A DNA stretch of 64,000 nucleotides from Sedimentibacter saalensis. Lineage in GTDB: Bacteria; Bacillota; Clostridia; Tissierellales; Sedimentibacteraceae. Of this stretch, positions 1 to 8,219 are shown piece after piece; the stretch's first letter is position 1, and every line of letters starts with the position of its first letter. The position numbers and the translations under genes are program-made. A model generated the notes under the pieces. It was not told the DNA's origin and did not search any database. It saw nothing but the letters and a program-made list of their open reading frames with translations. The stretch is taken from the NCBI RefSeq assembly GCF_007830175.1, contig NZ_VLKH01000003.1, positions 310,001-374,000 of the forward strand, given 5' to 3'.

Positions 1-1215
1 GTCAGCAGCACCCTTTGCTATTTCCTCAACAGTTTGTGATATTTGTTCAGCAGCAGTTGCAGACTGCTGTGAAGCAGCAGTTAATTCTTCTGATGAAGCA
101 AGCAATTGTTCCGAAGTGTTGGCAACTTCCTTAATGATACTTCTTAGATTATCAATTATACTTTGCATTGCTCCAGCAAGATCACCTATTTCATCTTTTT
201 TCTTTAAATATCTTTTAGATACATCTTCTGTAATATCCAAATCCGCTATTCTTTTCGAATATCCGATAACCTTTACTATTGGATTTGCAATGGTACTACC
301 AATAATAACAGCAAAAAAAATACTTGCTGCTAAAGTAATTATTAATATTCTTACAATGGAGTTAACCAATTCCGGAATCGCTGAAAGCACTTCCCCTTTG
401 TCTGCAGTTATAACAAATATCCAGTTTGTTCCCTGTATAGGAGAATAAGCACCATATAAGTTCTTATCATTAAAGACATAACTGCTTACTCCTGTTCTTT
501 CTTTAATGGCTTTTACAAACATTTCTGACAATGACTTTAAGCTTTCATCACTTTTTGCTTCTTCAATAGGATTAAACTGATTCATTACCTTGTCTCTGTC
601 AGGATGTGCAACTACGGTTCCAATGTCATTTATTATGTATCCATAGCCACTTTCTCCAAACCCCACATTATCAGTAATTTCGCTGAGTGCATTTCCATCT
701 CTTCTTCCAATCAATGCTCCAACAATTTTTCCATCTCTCGTAATGGGTACAGCATACATCAATACCGCACTATTAGTAACACGGCTTATTATTACATCTG
801 ATACATTCTTTTCACCGTTTAATGCCTTTACTACATATTCCCTGTCGCCTAACTGGCTGATTGTTCCATCTGAATAATATGCATTTCCATCAGGCTTAAC
901 AACAGCAATGTCCATGAAACTTGTATTCTTCAACTGTTCTATCAATATAGACTGTTGTTTGTTCCAATCCATTGAATTTATGCCCTGCATAAATGAAATC
1001 ATTTCTAATGAGCGCATCTGCAGCTCTATTCTGCTTTGTGTAAATTTTGTTGCTTCTGAAGTTAATGAAGTCAGTGACTTCTCGGCTTCACTTGTAACAA
1101 CATCACTTGATTTTTGCACTGATGTATAACCCAAGACAATGGATGATACTAAAATTAAAGTTGAGAAGCATAAAACAAGTGTGCTTTTGATACCCCTTAA
1201 TTTGATTTTTTTCAA
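1..1215 (-). CDS. Methyl-accepting chemotaxis protein, 3' part cut by window edge
   Basis: The minus strand reads open from a TTG at 1215 to the window edge (405 codons). A GGAGG lies about 10 bases upstream of the TTG. A first membrane helix sits near residues 10-30, followed by an extracellular sensor with dCache-type features (a CHPDR-like stretch, AHPDRDKVMNQF, and a YSPI motif) to about residue 280. A second helix follows at about 285-305, then a HAMP region (KRIADLDI, KKKDEIGDLA). The start of the Gln/Ser/Ala-rich methylated signalling helix (EELTAASQQSATAAEQIS) comes next. It is a transmembrane chemoreceptor that would signal to CheA/CheW; the ligand cannot be told. The kinase-control tip is outside the window. 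Confidence 0.93.
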   Translation of the reverse strand, partial: MKKIKLRGIKSTLVLCFSTLILVSSIVLGYTSVQKSSDVVTSEAEKSLTSLTSEATKFTQSRIELQMRSLEMISFMQGINSMDWNKQQSILIEQLKNTSFMDIAVVKPDGNAYYSDGTISQLGDREYVVKALNGEKNVSDVIISRVTNSAVLMYAVPITRDGKIVGALIGRRDGNALSEITDNVGFGESGYGYIINDIGTVVAHPDRDKVMNQFNPIEEAKSDESLKSLSEMFVKAIKERTGVSSYVFNDKNLYGAYSPIQGTNWIFVITADKGEVLSAIPELVNSIVRILIITLAASIFFAVIIGSTIANPIVKVIGYSKRIADLDITEDVSKRYLKKKDEIGDLAGAMQSIIDNLRSIIKEVANTSEQLLASSEELTAASQQSATAAEQISQTVEEIAKGAAD

Positions 1216-1401
1216 TTTAACTATTCCTCCGCTTATTAATGCTAGTATTTGATAATTGATGCTAGATGTTCAATTATTTCTGCCATTACTATATCGACAA
1301 CAAGATAATTTAATTTAGTTATATTTATAATTTTATATTTATAGTAATATTTATTATATAATGTTGTCTCACAAGAAAGTAAAATGTATCAGTATTTAAA
1401 T

Positions 1402-1434
1402 AAGCCAATAACCTTATAAGAAAGTTATTGGCTT
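1402..1434 (-). terminator. Hairpin overlapping the 3' end of the peroxiredoxin-like gene
   Basis: AAGCCAATAAC (1402-1412) is exactly complementary to GTTATTGGCTT (1424-1434), giving an 11-bp stem with an 11-base loop. The stop codon at 1425-1427 lies inside the stem. On the minus strand the stem is followed by TTATTTAAAT, only a weak U-tract, so termination is likely but not certain. Confidence 0.55.
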
Positions 1435-2195
1435 AAAAACTTATTTTTCTTTAATTTTTGAACTGAACTAAAATCAGAATTCGTGTTATTGTTTTGAGTT
1501 GTATTATTAATTGTGTTGTAGTCCTTATAACACAAGTACCAGCTATTGCAATTAGCTGAAATTTCAGATTCTCCTTTTGTTCTTTGCATAGCCTCTTCCA
1601 ATGTGTGAGGCGGTGGGACTATGACGGGATCTCCCGGCATCCAGTTTGCAGGAGTATATAAGTTATAACCATCTGTCAATTGGAGTGAATCTATCACACG
1701 CAATATCTCATATGTATTTCTTCCACAGGAAACAGGATATGTTATTATTGCACGTATTCTTCCTTCAGGGTTTATTATAAAAGCATCTCTCACACTTTCT
1801 TCAAATACTCTGTCGGGGTTTACCATGTTATAAAGATTTGATATTTCTGCATTACGATCGGACAACAGGGGGAACGGAATTGTCATGCCTGTTCTTACAG
1901 ATATGTCCAATAGCCATTCAATGTCAGCCAAAGTACTGTCTATTGTTATTCCCAACAGTTGAACATTTCTTTTTACAAACTCCTGGTAGAGCTGTGTAAA
2001 AGAAATTAATTCAGTTTCAGATACAGGAGTAAAATCTCCTGGCTGGCTGAAAAACAACACCCACTTTCCTCTGAACTGTGACATGGTAACAACTCCATGA
2101 GTAGAAGATGCAGCAAAATCCGGAGCCAGTCTGCCTATTGTAATACATCCTTGGTTAATGTCAGAATCATTATCTGTAACTCTATCAGCAATCAT
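1425..2195 (-). CDS. Peroxiredoxin (Prx6/1-Cys-like fold) lacking the peroxidatic cysteine
   Basis: 256 aa, ATG preceded by AGGAG. The AhpC/TSA fold is clear: GRLAPDFAA (21-29), GKWVLFFSQPGDFTPV (43-58), VRDAFIINPEG (135-145), GRNTYEILR (158-166) and the Prx6-type tail PANWMPGDPVIVPPP (182-196). In this family the active site is normally DFTPVC-TTE, where the Cys reduces peroxides. Here the codon is TCT, so residue 59 is Ser (DFTPVSETE). The conserved Thr56 and Arg136 remain. Other cysteines are C17, C157, C216 and C222; the last two sit in a C-terminal NCNSWYLCYK motif like that of clostridial Prx tails. It may be a non-peroxidase, a sensor or scaffold, or use another Cys. The last 30 residues are Asn-rich and low-complexity. 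Confidence 0.88.
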   Translation of the reverse strand: MIADRVTDNDSDINQGCITIGRLAPDFAASSTHGVVTMSQFRGKWVLFFSQPGDFTPVSETELISFTQLYQEFVKRNVQLLGITIDSTLADIEWLLDISVRTGMTIPFPLLSDRNAEISNLYNMVNPDRVFEESVRDAFIINPEGRIRAIITYPVSCGRNTYEILRVIDSLQLTDGYNLYTPANWMPGDPVIVPPPHTLEEAMQRTKGESEISANCNSWYLCYKDYNTINNTTQNNNTNSDFSSVQKLKKNKFLSQ

Positions 2196-2297
2196 AAGTA
2201 CTCCTACAAATATGTTTTATTATATTTATATGATTACATGCAATTGTTATGAATCATAAGCACTTCTTAAACTTAATTTAATTTTACATATCAGTAA

Positions 2298-2330
2298 CAG
2301 AGCAGGTATAGAAATCTATAACCTGCTCTG
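2298..2330 (-). terminator. Inverted repeat downstream of the MinD/NifX operon
   Basis: CAGAGCAGGT (2298-2307) pairs with ACCTGCTCTG (2321-2330), and inner ATAG/CTAT extends the stem around an AAAT loop, with one bulged A. It lies 33 bases after the stop of the last operon gene. Neither flank has a strong U-run, so it could also be an mRNA-stabilising hairpin. Confidence 0.5.
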
Positions 2331-2362
2331 TACTATCATATTTGGTTAGGAAAGTTATTTAT

Positions 2363-2719
2363 CTAATTGCCACATTCATCATGATGCTGATGCTCGTGAC
2401 AAACAGATCCTGTAGATTTAAGTTTACCATATATATACTGTTCTGCAGCTACTTTTGCATTTCCTTTTGCGCCTATAACCACTTCTATTCCATTTTCATC
2501 AAATATTTCTATAGCCCCGCTTCCCATTCCTCCGGCTATTATAACGTTAACTCCCCTATCGTTTAAAAAATTAGGTAAGAAATTGGGTTTGTGCCCTGGA
2601 TTTGCTATTGTTTCACTTTTTACTATTTTATTGTTTTCTGCTTCAAAAATGCTGAAGATTTCACAATGTCCAAAGTGTTCTGTAACCATTTCGCCATCAC
2701 TTGCTACTGCTATTTTCAT
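2363..2719 (-). CDS. NifX/NifB-type dinitrogenase iron-molybdenum cofactor-like protein
   Basis: 118 aa from the ATG at 2719, chosen because GGAGG lies just upstream and the protein then begins MKIAVASDGEMVTEHFGHCE, the family consensus opening. Family members bind Fe-S/Mo clusters or act as cluster carriers. The core has GVNVIIAGGMGSGAIEIFDENGI, and the last 15 residues are rich in His and Cys (CHEHQHHDEC), likely metal ligands. The ATG overlaps the stop of the preceding MinD gene (ATGA), so translation is probably coupled. It is the last gene of a four-gene operon; the longer ORF upstream of 2719 lies inside the preceding gene. Confidence 0.9.
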   Translation of the reverse strand: MKIAVASDGEMVTEHFGHCEIFSIFEAENNKIVKSETIANPGHKPNFLPNFLNDRGVNVIIAGGMGSGAIEIFDENGIEVVIGAKGNAKVAAEQYIYGKLKSTGSVCHEHQHHDECGN

Positions 2720-3600
2720 ATTGCTTCCTCCATAAAGTTTAAAATTTTTATAGTTTCGTTGTATACTTTTTTTGTGGCATTGCCTGCAGCACAATCAATG
2801 TCAACAATACTCTGTCCGTTATTTATTGCTTTAACAGCATTGGAGTCAAATGGTATTTCACCTGCAAATGGTATGTTGCAACTTCTGCAAAACAATTCTA
2901 TTTTTGCTGTATTTTCAATGTTAGTATCATATTTATTAATACATACAGCGACTTTAGTTTGAAATTTTGAAGCAGTCTTTATAATTCTCTCCATATCACT
3001 TATACCAGATATTGATGGTTCTGCTACTATCAAAACCATATCGACACCGCTGATTGAAGCAATTACCGGGCATCCGATCCCAGGAGAACCATCGATAATA
3101 GCCAGTTCAGAATATGGAGAAGCTGCCTTCACCTGTTTTTTAACTTCTGTCACAAGCATTCCCGAAGTACCGTTGCCTATTTTTAATTGTGCAGTTGAAA
3201 ATACAGCATTATTTTTATAAAGCATCAATTCTCCGGCAATATCAGGAACAAGGAATATAGCATTTGTCTTGCATACAGTCTGGCATACACCGCATCCTTC
3301 ACACGCAAATTTATCAACTTTATATTCATTAGATACGCTGTCTATCTTTATTGCATCAAATCTGCAATTATCTCTGCACATGTCGCACTGCAAACATAAG
3401 TCCGTATTGATTTCAGCTTTGGGCAATCCATAATAATCTGTTTTTTTTGGTTCTGAGGACTGCTGCATAATGAGATGTAAATTAGGTGCATCTACATCAC
3501 AATCTGCATAGTCTTTGGCATTTGCCAGTTTTATAAAGGCACTGGCAACTGTTGTTTTGCCTGTACCACCCTTGCCGCTAAGAATTAATAGCTGTTTCAT
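2716..3600 (-). CDS. MinD-superfamily P-loop ATPase with inserted 2x[4Fe-4S] ferredoxin domain (second of pair)
   Basis: 294 aa from the ATG at 3600 behind GGAGG. The deviant Walker A motif GKGGTGKTT is at residues 10-18. A bacterial ferredoxin insert follows with two CxxCxxCxxxC clusters (CLQCDMCRDNC and CEGCGVCQTVC), then IIDGSPGIGCPV (switch II) and VLIVAEPSISG. This ferredoxin-carrying MinD/Mrp-like family occurs with NifX-like and Orange proteins and is thought to assemble or move metal clusters using ATP. It overlaps the upstream paralogue by 23 bases and the downstream NifX-like gene by 4, so the four genes form a tight operon. Confidence 0.92.
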   Translation of the reverse strand: MKQLLILSGKGGTGKTTVASAFIKLANAKDYADCDVDAPNLHLIMQQSSEPKKTDYYGLPKAEINTDLCLQCDMCRDNCRFDAIKIDSVSNEYKVDKFACEGCGVCQTVCKTNAIFLVPDIAGELMLYKNNAVFSTAQLKIGNGTSGMLVTEVKKQVKAASPYSELAIIDGSPGIGCPVIASISGVDMVLIVAEPSISGISDMERIIKTASKFQTKVAVCINKYDTNIENTAKIELFCRSCNIPFAGEIPFDSNAVKAINNGQSIVDIDCAAGNATKKVYNETIKILNFMEEAI

Positions 3601-4438
3601 ATTCTGCCTCCTTAGCAACAATTTTAAGAAGCGAAGAAAACATTTCTCTGTATTTTTCATTTTCTCTTACGGATATGAGCGCATTTGAATTTATTTTTCC
3701 AAGTTCGTTGTCAAAAGGTATTTTACCTAATACTTTTATATTATTATCTGTGCAGAATTTTTCAGAAGGGTTTTCGCCATCCAGGCATTTGTTCAACACT
3801 GCACCGAAAGGCTTATTAAACAGTCTTACCAGTTCATAAACCATACTTAAATTATGAACTCCGAATAAAGTAGGTTCAGCTACCAAAATGCAATAATCTG
3901 CCTCCTTAATGCTTTCCATAACTACACAAGCACTTCCCGGAGGACAATCAATAAGCGTGTATACCTTTTTCCCTGCTTCTTCATTATCCAACAAACTTTT
4001 TATAATTGGGACTCCTGATGCTTCGCCGGTATTTAATATTCCTGTTATAACAGTGACACCATCTGAAACGCCTATCTGTACTTCTCCGATTATTTTTTCT
4101 CTTTCAGTTATAGCTTTTTCAGGACAAAGCAATGAGCATCCTCCGCAAGAATGACAAACCTCATCAAAAACAATTAATTTTTTGTTAATGTATGCCAAAG
4201 CATTGAACTTGCAAAACTCAACACATTTGCGACACCCAATGCATAAATTTTCATCAGCAACGGGAATTTTAACAGAAATATTTTTTTTGCTCACATTATA
4301 AGGCTTGAAAAACAAGTGTCCATTTGGTTCTTCAACATCACAATCTATGTACACTGATTCATTTGTTGCAGCAGCCAAGTTAACTGATACAAGTGTTTTT
4401 CCTGTGCCTCCCTTGCCGCTTAGCACAGCTATCTTCAT
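3578..4438 (-). CDS. MinD-superfamily P-loop ATPase with inserted 2x[4Fe-4S] ferredoxin domain (first of pair)
   Basis: 286 aa; ATG preceded by GGGAG. The start MKIAVLSGKGGTGKTLVSVN holds the deviant Walker A. Two ferredoxin motifs follow (CIGCRKCVEFC and CHSCGGCSLLC), then LIDCPPGSACVV and the CILVAEPTLFG strand. It is a paralogue of the next gene, which begins inside its 3' end. The two probably act as a heterodimer, as is typical of paired members of this family (inference). Role: ATP-dependent handling of Fe-S or Fe-Mo clusters with the flanking NifX-like proteins, in the cytoplasm. Confidence 0.92.
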   Translation of the reverse strand: MKIAVLSGKGGTGKTLVSVNLAAATNESVYIDCDVEEPNGHLFFKPYNVSKKNISVKIPVADENLCIGCRKCVEFCKFNALAYINKKLIVFDEVCHSCGGCSLLCPEKAITEREKIIGEVQIGVSDGVTVITGILNTGEASGVPIIKSLLDNEEAGKKVYTLIDCPPGSACVVMESIKEADYCILVAEPTLFGVHNLSMVYELVRLFNKPFGAVLNKCLDGENPSEKFCTDNNIKVLGKIPFDNELGKINSNALISVRENEKYREMFSSLLKIVAKEAEYETAINS

Positions 4439-4489
4439 ATATTTTCTCCCTTGTAATTAAATTCTTTTACTCAATCACTCAGATTATTT

Positions 4490-4849
4490 CTAATGTCCAT
4501 GAAATCCTTCATGAAACTCATCTAGAAGATATAGTTCTTCTGCGATAAACTTTTCAATATTTCGTTTTACAGTTTCGTTAATCCCTTTGTAGATCAGCAC
4601 TTCTGCACTGTTCAATGCTTTTTCAGCATTTTCACCGCAACGAAGTGTAATAAGAGCCTTTATTCCATTATCCGCAACTACCTGTGCCACCCTTACTCCC
4701 GCTCCTCCTTGTGCTACAACGGCGCTGTTATCCAAAAATTCGCTTTCTTTTGTAATTGTATTGTACAGAAGTATATATGGTGTACGGCCAAAGGACTCAT
4801 TTATGTTGGAGTCCATAGATTTTTCTTCTGCTGGAATTGCTATTTTCAT
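4490..4849 (-). CDS. NifX/NifB-type cofactor-binding protein, first gene of the MinD operon
   Basis: 119 aa, start MKIAIPAEEKSMDSNINESF with AAGGAG upstream. The family signature SFGRTPYILLYN and a GGAGVRVAQVVADNGIKALITLRCGENA core identify the dinitrogenase Fe-Mo cofactor (NifX-like) fold. C-terminal His (FHEGFHGH) may add ligands. It opens the operon behind the promoter/operator at 4909-4959. No nitrogenase genes are visible, so a role in general Fe-S/Mo cluster trafficking fits better than nitrogen fixation. Confidence 0.88.
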   Translation of the reverse strand: MKIAIPAEEKSMDSNINESFGRTPYILLYNTITKESEFLDNSAVVAQGGAGVRVAQVVADNGIKALITLRCGENAEKALNSAEVLIYKGINETVKRNIEKFIAEELYLLDEFHEGFHGH

Positions 4850-4908
4850 AATTACACTCCTTTTAAATTTATTTTAATTGCTCGCTCAACTATTAACGTT
4901 ATAGTTTA

Positions 4909-4959
4909 TGACATATGTTATTTATATTTTTATTATAACTTATTTGCGGCATATGTCAA
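4909..4959 (-). promoter_or_regulatory. Sigma-A promoter with two TGACATATG boxes upstream of the NifX/MinD operon
   Basis: On the minus strand a perfect TTGACA (4959-4954) is followed by a 16-base spacer and a perfect TATAAT (4937-4932). The -35 is embedded in TTGACATATGCC. A second box, TGACATATGTTA on the plus strand (4909-4920), lies over the start-site region in inverse orientation. A box on the -35 and another near +1 is a typical repressor layout. The same layout occurs at 6639-6688. Confidence 0.75.
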
Positions 4960-4969
4960 TAATTAAATT

Positions 4970-4997
4970 AAAAAAAGGTTCAAGAATTTCTTGAACC
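4970..4997 (-). terminator. Rho-independent terminator of the glutamate-synthase-like gene
   Basis: GGTTCAAGAA and TTCTTGAACC form a perfect inverted repeat at 4977-4997. On the minus strand it is followed by a run of seven T (4976-4970). It sits 24 bases after the stop codon at 5021 and separates this gene from the next promoter. Confidence 0.88.
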
Positions 4998-5020
4998 CAC
5001 CTAATTATATATTTATTTCA

Positions 5021-6571
5021 CTACAACTTCTCCAACTCTCTTATCAATATGTCATCATAAGTATCCAGACATGTTACTTGTGCTGCAAGTTCTGTCATTG
5101 GAATTATATCACTTCTGTCTATGTAGCTTAATTTGAACTTTCGGTTTAAGGCCATGAGCTGTTTCATTCCTGCAGACAATCTGTTTATATAAGAATAAAC
5201 ACCAATTGCACCAGCTGAAATGTCTTCAGCATTTTCATAATACAACTTCAGTTCTCTTATATCTGCAAATATTTCTTCCTTTGTACTGCCAAAACGCTGT
5301 ATCTCTTTTGGTACTGTACCTGAATTAATCAATTCTTCTACTTTTTTACCGGACATTGCAGCTGCCATTGCTGCTCTTCCTACAGCAACAAAGTTTATGT
5401 ATGGAGCCCCAAGAGCCAATCCTTTATAAATTTGATCTTCTGAAGCAAATCCTCCTGCTATGGCAATTTGAGGGAGATTATAATTTCTAAACTTAAATTT
5501 TTTTAATATATCATAGAGCATGCTTTCCAGATAAACTGTTGGTATACCCCATTCATTCATCATCTTCACAGGACTGTTTCCGGTTCCTCCGCCTGCTCCG
5601 TCAAATGTTATTAAATCAACTCCTGCCGCTGAAGCAATTTTGATAATTCTCACCAAATCCTTTGGATCAAAAGGACCAGTTTTAAAGCATATATGTTCTG
5701 CTCCTAAGCTCCTTAATTCAGCAACACGTTTAATAAGTATTTCTTCATTCCACATAGGAAGCTTGCCTATTCTTTCAAAAACCTGGCCTTTTCCATTTTT
5801 ATAATTTTCGGCAATTTCAGGGTCTGAAGGATCAGGATAGACCAAATATCCCATCTTTTGAAATTTAATTGCTTCGTCTATGCTTTTTACCCTTCCCATG
5901 CCTTGAATACCTTTAGCTGCCTGGCCGAACTTCAGCTCCACAGATTTCACTCCAAGTTCTGTTATGGCATAATCCAATACTCCCAAGTTCTCATCGTCAT
6001 AATTTGCCTGCAGAATTATATCACCATAACCTCTATAATACTGCCTGAAGGAATTAACCATTTCATTAATTAGCGGTGAAGAAACAACTTTTCCCTTATC
6101 TATGAGGAGGTTTTTATCTTTTGCAACTACATCTTCTCCTATAACCACTAGGACACCGGCCATGGCTGCACCTGCATAATAATCCTTCCAATTCAACTTT
6201 GCCATGGCTGGCAAAATTATTGGAGCCTTCATTTTTATTTTGTTTTCTATGCCAAAATCTATATTGATACTAGCTTTTGGATATGTAGCAGCATAGGCGT
6301 CTTCTTCGCATCCAACTGTACCAAAAACTCTTCCATTAATATTAAAATGAGAAAAATCCAATGGATATTCTTTTTCAGAAGCAAATTGGTTTACATCAGT
6401 TTCATATGGATAAATTGCTTCAGAACCTCTAAGTGCAGATAACCCTATTTCACATGTACCGGTACAACTTGATGTGCAAACTGAACACATACCCGAAAAT
6501 TTAGAAACGTTTTCCGGAGTCCTAACTTTTGTATGAGTTGTGGAACTTCCTAATAAAGGACTGTAAGACAT
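5021..6571 (-). CDS. FMN-binding glutamate synthase-domain protein (GltB central domain type)
   Basis: 516 aa from the ATG at 6571; the earlier in-frame ATG at 6583 is part of the ATGGAGGT ribosome binding site itself. The C-terminal two-thirds is the GltS FMN barrel: MKAPIILPAMAKLNWKDYY, VELKFGQAAKGIQGM, DLITFDGAGGGTGNSPVKM and IAIAGGFASEDQIYKGLALGA. There is no amidotransferase domain, as in archaeal and clostridial stand-alone forms. The N-terminus carries four Cys at about residues 28-39 with spacing C-x2-C-x3-C-x3-C (CSVCTSSCTGTC), a possible cluster site unlike the usual Cys triad of GltB. Substrate is unproven: glutamate synthesis, or another FMN/flavin amine chemistry. It shares its operator with the MinD/NifX operon downstream. 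Confidence 0.87.
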   Translation of the reverse strand: MSYSPLLGSSTTHTKVRTPENVSKFSGMCSVCTSSCTGTCEIGLSALRGSEAIYPYETDVNQFASEKEYPLDFSHFNINGRVFGTVGCEEDAYAATYPKASINIDFGIENKIKMKAPIILPAMAKLNWKDYYAGAAMAGVLVVIGEDVVAKDKNLLIDKGKVVSSPLINEMVNSFRQYYRGYGDIILQANYDDENLGVLDYAITELGVKSVELKFGQAAKGIQGMGRVKSIDEAIKFQKMGYLVYPDPSDPEIAENYKNGKGQVFERIGKLPMWNEEILIKRVAELRSLGAEHICFKTGPFDPKDLVRIIKIASAAGVDLITFDGAGGGTGNSPVKMMNEWGIPTVYLESMLYDILKKFKFRNYNLPQIAIAGGFASEDQIYKGLALGAPYINFVAVGRAAMAAAMSGKKVEELINSGTVPKEIQRFGSTKEEIFADIRELKLYYENAEDISAGAIGVYSYINRLSAGMKQLMALNRKFKLSYIDRSDIIPMTELAAQVTCLDTYDDILIRELEKL

Positions 6572-6638
6572 AATTACCTCCATTAAAATAGACTTGCGTC
6601 GTCAAATTTTCACTATATTTAGTTATAGTCAACTTTTA

Positions 6639-6688
6639 TGACATATGTTGTTTAATAAAATTATATCTCTTTTCATGTCATATGTCAA
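6639..6688 (-). promoter_or_regulatory. Sigma-A promoter with TGACATATG boxes upstream of the glutamate-synthase-like gene
   Basis: On the minus strand TTGACA (6688-6683), a 17-base spacer and TATAAT (6665-6660) form a consensus promoter. The -35 runs into TTGACATATGACATG. An inverse box TGACATATGTTG (plus strand, 6639-6650) covers the start-site region. Sequence and geometry match those at 4909-4959 closely, pointing to one regulator for both units. Confidence 0.75.
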
Positions 6689-6776
6689 TAATTGAACGTA
6701 TCAAATCCTCTTAATTAATTCATCATGGTACTTTTTTCTCTATTTTTTGCACATTAAGTATCTTACATATAATAAC

Positions 6777-7673
6777 CTACATCTTTTTTAGTGTTTGGCT
6801 GTAAATTTCTTTATTTTTTTTCACTACAGCCAGTTTCCCTTGTTCTATCATCATATTGATTCTTTTGGCATACCACCAGTCACCGACTCCAAGAGGATAT
6901 TTTCCTAGTATTTTTCCTATTAATCGAGCCATGATAAATTCACCGTCCGGGATTTCCTTTTGAATGATGTGGTCATAAAAATTTTCCGGCACACCTATGA
7001 CCTTTCCGTTAACAACAGCGCGCAAAGTACTTTTTTCCTCCTTTAATTCAGTCCAATTTGATGCATAGGAACGTATTTCACAAGCAGACAATTCTTTTGC
7101 CAAAGGAAGAAATTCATAGAACTTTCCAGCTGCCACTTCACCCCATGTGGTGTAAAATTGTATTTCATTGTCTGAAATCTGCACATGGTGGGGGAGCTTC
7201 ACAGCAAAAACACTGCAGTCATATTCTTTTAATAAATTGCACACAAAATAAAACCCACACAAAGAATATGGGGCATCGCTGTACCATAAGCGGATGCCTT
7301 CTCCAAGAGCTGCATATCTCTTAAGTTTCTCTATTTCACTAATGTATTTTCCCCACGCCTCTTCTAAGCTTTTCATAACATCTCTGTCATTAAATCCATT
7401 TATGGTATACATATCAATTATTAGATTCTTTCTGTACTCGCTGTCAACCGGAACATCTATATGTCCCATATCCAGTAAGAACGGAATGCAAACCACTTGT
7501 GACGAATTACCACCGACTGCTTGACCTTCAAACATCTTCTCAAGTTCTTCTCTATCAGGCTTCTTCCCATTACCTATATATGAAATCGCCATATTATCAA
7601 TGTCAGGCTTATGGTAATTCTTTGCTGCCTTCATACCCCCGCCTTCACTTTCTCCAAACATTACCTCTATCAC
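6777..7673 (-). CDS. DUF1835/DUF3658-type protein
   Basis: 298 aa from a GTG at 7673, chosen because GGGAGG lies 6 bases upstream and the protein then begins with the family-like MIEVMFGESEGGGMKAAKN. The N-terminal half (IRLWYSDAPYSLCGFYFVCNLL, IQFYTTWGEVAAGKFYEFLPLAKEL) matches DUF1835, and the C-terminal helical part (MARLIGKILGKYPLGVGDWWYAKRI) matches the associated DUF3658. The function of the family is unknown. It starts 36 bases after the GNAT gene upstream and probably shares its mRNA. Confidence 0.75.
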   Translation of the reverse strand: MIEVMFGESEGGGMKAAKNYHKPDIDNMAISYIGNGKKPDREELEKMFEGQAVGGNSSQVVCIPFLLDMGHIDVPVDSEYRKNLIIDMYTINGFNDRDVMKSLEEAWGKYISEIEKLKRYAALGEGIRLWYSDAPYSLCGFYFVCNLLKEYDCSVFAVKLPHHVQISDNEIQFYTTWGEVAAGKFYEFLPLAKELSACEIRSYASNWTELKEEKSTLRAVVNGKVIGVPENFYDHIIQKEIPDGEFIMARLIGKILGKYPLGVGDWWYAKRINMMIEQGKLAVVKKNKEIYSQTLKKM

Positions 7674-7708
7674 AACGTTCCTCCCTACCATTACCTTGTA
7701 GCCATTCA

Positions 7709-8155
7709 CTACATCAATCTCATTTCAATTGTGTTTTCTTTAAACCCCAGTCTTTTATAAAACTCAATGGTATTTAAATTTTCCACAGCCACTGTTATGG
7801 AAATGTCTTTACATCCATTTTCATTCAGCCAGTCTATATGGCTGTTCATCAATTTTTTTCCTATTCCTGAGCCACGGTAATTTTCAGCAACATGAAGGGA
7901 ATGAATGCACCCTTCGTTTTCTTCAAATGTAGAAATGGCATATCCCAGTATGTTATTCTCAGATTCTTGTGCTGCTGTAATCTTTAAATGTTCATTATCA
8001 AAAGAACTGAAATGATTCATACGTTCTTCGAAAACTAAATCCGCATAAAGGTTTCCAAAATTCTCTGAAATGTTTTCATGGTATTCCCTGTTTTTTTCCC
8101 ATAATTCTTTAATTATTGAAATCTCATTAAATGGTATGTCTCTGCAGCAAATCAT
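7709..8155 (-). CDS. GNAT-family N-acetyltransferase
   Basis: 148 aa. The acetyl-CoA-binding motif A is clear as SLHVAENYRGSGIGKKLM at about residues 87-104, followed by the motif-B helix and IEFYKRLGFKENTIEM near the C-terminus. It would transfer an acetyl group from acetyl-CoA to an unknown amine. It precedes the DUF1835 gene by 36 bases. Substrate cannot be inferred. Confidence 0.9.
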   Translation of the reverse strand: MICCRDIPFNEISIIKELWEKNREYHENISENFGNLYADLVFEERMNHFSSFDNEHLKITAAQESENNILGYAISTFEENEGCIHSLHVAENYRGSGIGKKLMNSHIDWLNENGCKDISITVAVENLNTIEFYKRLGFKENTIEMRLM

Positions 8156-8219
8156 GATTCCTCCATAGATTTTAAATATTAATCAATTACCTACTTCCGT
8201 TATAGCACTAATGAATTTA

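Noticed and set aside
116-1129. Plus-strand frames at the window start
   Set aside because: They are antisense to the chemoreceptor gene, whose minus-strand frame is open throughout and has clear MCP domains.
2014-2024. Selenocysteine at the peroxiredoxin active site
   Set aside because: The codon is TCT (Ser), not TGA, and no SECIS-like hairpin is needed or seen.
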